From assembly GCA_020634935.1 (NCBI GenBank), contig JACKAT010000059.1, forward strand, positions 1 to 34,456: DNA of 34,456 nt, read 5' to 3'. The notes beneath the pieces are model-generated. The model was not told the DNA's origin. It searched no databases and saw only the letters and a program-made list of their open reading frames with translations. The DNA comes from Anaerolineales bacterium (GTDB lineage: Bacteria > Chloroflexota > Anaerolineae > 4572-78 > J111). Positions 30,210 through 34,456 of this stretch are shown one piece after another. The translations under genes were made by a program, and so were the position numbers. How positions within the stretch are numbered: position 1 is the stretch's first letter; the number at the start of each line of letters is the position of its first letter.

Positions 30210-31906
30210 GCATTCATCTCCCGGCGACGCGTCTGGGTCGCGGCTTCGTCCACCATCAGTGTCTTGGGATCAATTATCACTCCGTAAGCGGTCGCGGCCC
30301 GGTCCAGCGAGACATAGCCTTGCCGGACATCGTCCAGCACACGCTGCGGGTCGCGTAAAGCCGGCGGGTTGAACCCGCCGCCGCCGGGGAGTTTCAGAAC
30401 GACGTGCTGGCCGGGTTGCAGCGGGTAACGGCTTTTGGGATGGGGATGCGTGCCGTCAGAGAGGATCACCTCTCCGACGGCTCCCGCCTGGCCGCCGTTG
30501 AGGCCCGCCGCCGGATAGGTGGTGCGATCATACATACAGGAGTGGGTGGCCGGCCGGCCGGTCAGCAGTTCCAGGGCCATTTCCTGCCCTAACCCGCCGC
30601 GAAATTCACCCGCGCCGCCGGAATCCTGCCGTAATTCGCGGCGATGCATCAGCACCGGGGCGGCCGTTTCGATGGCTTCAACCGGCACGCCCATAATGCC
30701 GCTGGGGAAGGCCGTGGCCGACAGCCCATCGCGATTGTGGCCCGCGCCCATACCGCCCGCCGAAAAATAGATGTAGGCGAACGGCGTCTCATCGGCGCGC
30801 TCGCCGTTGAGCATCGTATTCCACAATCCGGCCGAACCGTTGGCAATGACTTGTTCGGGGACCACCTGAGCCAGGGCGGTGAGAATCGGTTGGCTGACAA
30901 AATGGCCAATTAAGTGACGGGCGCTCACCGGGGCCGGGCGGCGGCAGTTCAAGACGCAGCCCGCCGGCGCGGTGACGTGAATGGGCCGAAACGCGCCTTC
31001 GTTGTTGGGAATGCCGGGAGCCAGGGCCGCCATCAGGGTGTAGGTGGTGTAGGCGTGGGTGTAATTCAACACCACATTAATCCCCCGGTTCACCTGCGGC
31101 GATGTGCCGGTATAATCCACGGTTAGCTCATCGCCGGCCACGGTGACCGCGCAAGCAATCGTCACCGGCGCATCAAACCCGTCTATGGCGACCTGGCTGG
31201 TGTATACGCCATCCGGCACGTTTCGCACGGCATTGCGCACCGCCGTTTCAGTTCGATCCAGGATCATCTGCGCCACAGCCTCGATATCCGGCAACCCGAC
31301 CTCGTCCAGCAGTTCGATTAGCTTTTTCGCGCCCACATTATTGCCGACCTGCTGCGCATAAATGTCGCCGATGACCTGATCCGGCACGCGGACATTGGCC
31401 CGGATGATGTCGAACAAAATTTGGTTCGGTTGGCCCGCTTCAAACAGCTTCATCAGGGGAATGGCTAACCCTTCTTCATATAATTCGGTGGCATCGCCGC
31501 CCATCGTTAAACCGCCGATATCGACGGCGTGGCAGGTGCTAGCAAACCAGGCTACGCCCCGCCCCTTATAATATACCGGCGAGACAATGGTCAGGTCGAA
31601 CAGATGGCCGGACGCCTCCCACGGATCATTGGTGATGAGCGTATCGCCGGCTTGCAGGTTGTCAATCGGATAATGGGGCGCCACGTAGTTTTTGACGCAG
31701 CTCGCCATCGTGTTGATATGCCCCGGCGTGCCGGTGACGGATTGCGCGACCATATTACCGTTACGATCAAACACGCCGGCCGATAAATCGCCGGCCTCGC
31801 GCACCACCGTGGTAAACGACGAGTGGATCAACGCCGCCGCCTGCTCATTGACCACGGAAATCAATCGGTTCCAGATAACTTCCAGCGTAATGGGGTCTAT
31901 GTTCAT
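30206..31906 (-). CDS. hyuB: hydantoinase B / N-methylhydantoinase B subunit
   Basis: 566 residues, hydantoinase B/oxoprolinase family. Recognisable parts: DPITLEVIWNRLISVVNEQA at the N-terminus, HSSFTTVVREAGDLSAGVFD, GTPGHINTM, TNDPWEASGHLFDLTI and, near the C-terminus, QDSGGAGEFRGGLGQ and KLPGGGGFNPP. With HyuA it would open a hydantoin-like or oxoproline-like ring in an ATP-dependent reaction. It is separated from hyuA by a ~200-bp MITE-like element (copy D). The start has AAGGAC eight bases upstream of ATG 31906. Confidence 0.9.
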   Translation of the reverse strand: MNIDPITLEVIWNRLISVVNEQAAALIHSSFTTVVREAGDLSAGVFDRNGNMVAQSVTGTPGHINTMASCVKNYVAPHYPIDNLQAGDTLITNDPWEASGHLFDLTIVSPVYYKGRGVAWFASTCHAVDIGGLTMGGDATELYEEGLAIPLMKLFEAGQPNQILFDIIRANVRVPDQVIGDIYAQQVGNNVGAKKLIELLDEVGLPDIEAVAQMILDRTETAVRNAVRNVPDGVYTSQVAIDGFDAPVTIACAVTVAGDELTVDYTGTSPQVNRGINVVLNYTHAYTTYTLMAALAPGIPNNEGAFRPIHVTAPAGCVLNCRRPAPVSARHLIGHFVSQPILTALAQVVPEQVIANGSAGLWNTMLNGERADETPFAYIYFSAGGMGAGHNRDGLSATAFPSGIMGVPVEAIETAAPVLMHRRELRQDSGGAGEFRGGLGQEMALELLTGRPATHSCMYDRTTYPAAGLNGGQAGAVGEVILSDGTHPHPKSRYPLQPGQHVVLKLPGGGGFNPPALRDPQRVLDDVRQGYVSLDRAATAYGVIIDPKTLMVDEAATQTRRREMNA

Positions 31907-31950
31907 GGGTCCTTTTCCTTAGAAACGGTTCGAAACGTGCGGGTTTATAG

Positions 31951-32149
31951 ATAATCTGAGTTCGATAATAAAAGTCGAGCGTGTCATTTCGTAGCCGAAG
32001 GCGAAGAAATCCCTCAGGCGTTCCCATAAATGAACTATTCGCAGGGGAAAATTAACGTTGTCGCTTCAAATACTGCCATCGAGATACCTTTTCCATTGTA
32101 TTGCCACAGGGATTTCTCCGCTGGCGCTACGAAATGACCTGATCAGATT
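31951..32149 (-). repeat. MITE-like element, copy D (between hyuA and hyuB)
   Basis: Left end TAATCTGAGTTCG, right end TCAGATTA. Both ends carry the same C-to-T change relative to copy C (TAACCTGAG), so the outer pairing is conserved. Inner arms GTCATTTCGTAGCCGAAGGC and GCGCTACGAAATGAC are intact. The strand shown is that of the operon it lies in; the element is palindromic. Confidence 0.82.
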
Positions 32150-32171
32150 AAAAGATTGAACCTACTTGATT

Positions 32172-34265
32172 TTAAAGCGATCTCTCATTCACCAATACCA
32201 AACAACCGCTGTCATCGACCCGCGCCGACCAGCCCGGCAGCACAATCGTGGTCGAGGCGGCTTCCTCGATAATCAGCGGCCCGTTGGCTTGCCAGCCGGC
32301 GCTCAGGGCCGTGCGCCGATAAACCGGCGTCGGCTGCGGTTCTGTTTCGGCCTTGAAGATGACGGGCCGAACGGTGTAGGCGGTATTGGTTGCTGCGGCC
32401 TCGCTTTCCAGCGACAATTGGCCGATGTCGGGTGTGGGGCCGGCGATAACCACGCGCCAATTGACCGCCTCAATCGGCACGCCGTTGGCTAGCTGCCCAT
32501 AGAACTGTTTGTATTCCTGCTCAAACGCCGCCTGCATTTGAGCGATGTGAGCGGCGGTCAGCGTTTGTTTGGCGAAGGGAACGCGGACTTCGTAGCCTTG
32601 GCCGACATAGCGCATGTCGATGCTCAGTTGCACCGCAATATCCGAGGCGGGGACGCCGGCCGCCTCGACGATGGCCCGCCCTTCACGTTCTAAATCGTCC
32701 AGAATGGTATTGAGTTCGGCCAAGTTCAGCGAGTCCAGCCGGGAAACATAGCTGCGGGTGAAATCAAACGAAATCGGCGCGGTCATAAACCCGAAGGCCG
32801 AGCCGACGCCGGCCAGCGGCGGAATAATCACCTGCTGCACGCCCAGCTTTTCGGCGACGCCGCAGGCGTGCACCGGCCCCGCGCCACCCGTCGCCACCAT
32901 ACTGTAGCGCCGTATTTCCAAACCCCGTTCGGCGGCGTGAACTCGGGCCGCTGCCGCCATATTTTCATTCACCAGTTGATGCACCCCCCAAGCCAATCGA
33001 GCAACAGATAAATTTAATGAAGCGGCCAGGGGTTCGTAGGCGGTGCGGGCGGCCTCGACATCGAGCCGGATTGTACCGTCGGCAAAATAATCGGGATTGA
33101 GGTAGCCGATGAGTAGATCGGCGTCGGTGACGGTCGGCTGGCCGCCGCCCCGGCCATACGCCGCCGGCCCCGGCGTTGAGCCGGCGCTGTCCGGGCCAAC
33201 CGCCGGTAAACCCAAATTATTCAGGCGAGCGATGCTGCCACCGCCCGCGCCAATCTCAATGAGTTCAATCATCGGCACCATCAGCGGCAAACCGCTGCCG
33301 CGTTTAAAACGGTGAACATGGGCCACTTCAGATTGATTGGTGATGGTCAGTTGGCCATGTTTGGTCAAGACCGCTTTGGCGGTGGTCCCGCCCATATCAA
33401 AGGCCAGAATATCAGGCTGGCCCACCCGCGCACCCCAGTAAACCCCGGCCAACGCCCCGCCGGAAGGGCCGCTTTCGACCAGCCGAATGGGAAAGGCGCT
33501 GGCGGCTTCAACCGTAGTCGTGCCGCCGCTGGAGAGCATAATGTTCAACGGCGCGTTGACGCCGGATGCATTTAACCCTTGCTGCACCCGCGCCATATAT
33601 TGTTCGGTGATAGGCTGCACATAGGCGTTGGCGACGGTGGTTGAGGTGCGCGGATACTCGCGCATACCGGGCGCGACCTGATGGGAGACGGAAATGGCGG
33701 TATTGGGCAGCATTTCACGCACAATTTCCAGCGCTTCGATTTCATGGGCGGGATTGGTAAAGGCGTGGAGAAAACAGATGGCGACCGCCGCAATATTTTC
33801 CGCTTGTAACTGCCGGCACAGATCAAGCAGAGCCGCTGCATCTAATTTTTGCCGGATACGGCCATCGGCGGTGATACGTTCCGGGACATCGAAGCGCAGC
33901 CGGCGTTCGACCAGCGGAATCGGCTTGACCAGCGCCAAATCGTACATATCGTAGCGCCCTTCGTTGCCGATTTCCAGGGCGTCGCGAAAGCCGGCCGTAG
34001 TCAGCAGTGCGGTCGTAGCCCCCTTTCGTTCGATGAGCGTATTGGTGATCAGGGTGGTACCATGCACTACATAAGCGATAGCCTCGGCGGCGATGCCCGT
34101 GCGAGTAATTAGCGCCCGAATACCGTCCAACACCGCCACGGCCGGGTCAGGATAGGTGGTTAGCACCTTTTCCACCGCGACGTTTTGGGTGGCGGTATCG
34201 AGCGCGACAATATCGGTAAAGGTGCCGCCAATATCGACGGCGAGTAATATTTCGGCTGAGGTCAT
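32172..34265 (-). CDS. hyuA: hydantoinase A / N-methylhydantoinase A subunit
   Basis: 697 residues from ATG 34265, the ATP-binding partner of HyuB. ASKHA-type phosphate motifs: LAVDIGGTFTDIVALD at the N-terminus and LAFDMGGTTAKAVL in the middle, with EIGAGGGSIA and VATGGAGPVHACG in between and after. The C-terminal domain continues beyond FDFTRSYVSRL. The family hydrolyses hydantoins, N-methylhydantoin or 5-oxoproline using ATP; the substrate is not decided by sequence alone. GTG 34271 is an alternative start; AGTGAG eight bases upstream favours ATG 34265. First gene of the catabolic operon. Confidence 0.92.
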   Translation of the reverse strand: MTSAEILLAVDIGGTFTDIVALDTATQNVAVEKVLTTYPDPAVAVLDGIRALITRTGIAAEAIAYVVHGTTLITNTLIERKGATTALLTTAGFRDALEIGNEGRYDMYDLALVKPIPLVERRLRFDVPERITADGRIRQKLDAAALLDLCRQLQAENIAAVAICFLHAFTNPAHEIEALEIVREMLPNTAISVSHQVAPGMREYPRTSTTVANAYVQPITEQYMARVQQGLNASGVNAPLNIMLSSGGTTTVEAASAFPIRLVESGPSGGALAGVYWGARVGQPDILAFDMGGTTAKAVLTKHGQLTITNQSEVAHVHRFKRGSGLPLMVPMIELIEIGAGGGSIARLNNLGLPAVGPDSAGSTPGPAAYGRGGGQPTVTDADLLIGYLNPDYFADGTIRLDVEAARTAYEPLAASLNLSVARLAWGVHQLVNENMAAAARVHAAERGLEIRRYSMVATGGAGPVHACGVAEKLGVQQVIIPPLAGVGSAFGFMTAPISFDFTRSYVSRLDSLNLAELNTILDDLEREGRAIVEAAGVPASDIAVQLSIDMRYVGQGYEVRVPFAKQTLTAAHIAQMQAAFEQEYKQFYGQLANGVPIEAVNWRVVIAGPTPDIGQLSLESEAAATNTAYTVRPVIFKAETEPQPTPVYRRTALSAGWQANGPLIIEEAASTTIVLPGWSARVDDSGCLVLVNERSL

Positions 34266-34321
34266 GGGCACTACTCACTTTCTGTTAGGGAACGTGAATG
34301 AAATAACTTACGCCATCTGGC

Positions 34322-34393
34322 AGGAGATTGGAGATAAGGAGATTAGGAGATTTCTGAGGCCAATCTCCTTATCTCCTTATCTCCCTATCTCCT
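34322..34393. repeat. GGAGATTA-type hairpin upstream of hyuA
   Basis: GGAGATAAGGAGAT pairs perfectly with ATCTCCTTATCTCC; both arms are runs of a 7-8-base motif. The loop AGGAGATTTCTGAGGCCAAT is almost identical to part of the hairpin at 22664-22718. Lies about 55 bases before the hyuA start, where a promoter would be expected. Confidence 0.7.
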
Positions 34394-34456
34394 CCTTAAT
34401 CCTCATTCCTAAGCGCTTCCAATAATCTTTGGCTGGAGCGGGTAAGATGGTGGGTT

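Overview
The window looks like a piece of a mesophilic Chloroflexota (Anaerolineae-like) chromosome of moderate GC content. This rests on gene types, not on any phylogenetic marker: a very large BTAD/AAA/TPR regulator, a PKD-repeat surface protein with SH3b and PA14-like modules, a soluble group 3b-type [NiFe] hydrogenase, sugar ABC transport, a hydantoinase pair, and very repeat-rich intergenic DNA. No rRNA, tRNA or CRISPR array was seen.

Layout. Bases 1-2883 (minus) hold the N-terminal 961 residues of a membrane-anchored PKD-repeat protein that runs off the window. Bases 3220-8475 (minus) are a compact hydrogenase operon in the order hydB, hydG, hydD, hydA, maturation protease, cNMP-binding-domain protein, ended by a terminator at 2965-2999. 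Divergent from it, 8897-13576 (plus) encodes a 1559-residue regulator (winged helix-BTAD, degenerate nucleotide cyclase domain, AAA ATPase, TPR-like helices, C-terminal concanavalin-like domain). It is followed by four evenly spaced ACGC direct repeats in front of a -10-like box, and then a carbohydrate ABC importer (lipoprotein plus two permeases, 14115-17706) with its own terminator. Bases 17.8-22.1 kb and 22.7-26.9 kb are mostly non-coding: tandem arrays, hairpins, MITE-like elements and gene fossils, with a few genes of unknown function, a GNAT acetyltransferase and a fucose-isomerase-like protein. A six-helix membrane protein lies at 26.9 kb. From 27.9 to 34.3 kb (minus) there is a catabolic set hyuA, hyuB, sarcosine-oxidase-like oxidase, SDR dehydrogenase, consistent with breakdown of an N-methylated hydantoin or a related cyclic amide.

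The most unusual feature is a family of ~122-bp structured elements, called R1 here. A core of about 60 bp carries two perfect hairpins inside GGAGCG/CGCTCC ends, next to a small hairpin whose sequence changes while its pairing is kept. Copies lie directly in front of the Shine-Dalgarno sequence of three unrelated genes, always in the same orientation. The copy in the hydrogenase operon encodes the last nine residues and stop codon of the small subunit and ends in the ribosome-binding site of the large subunit. Other repeat families are: a ~200-bp MITE-like element with TAACCTGAGTTCG inverted ends (four copies plus a remnant, one inside the hyuA-hyuB operon); a second TA-ended element; two 41-bp tandem arrays of the same unit 7.9 kb apart; a 12 x 19-bp array; a ~94-nt unit ending in an intrinsic terminator; and hairpins built from 7-8-bp repeats.

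All calls come from reading the sequence. No database or folding program was used.
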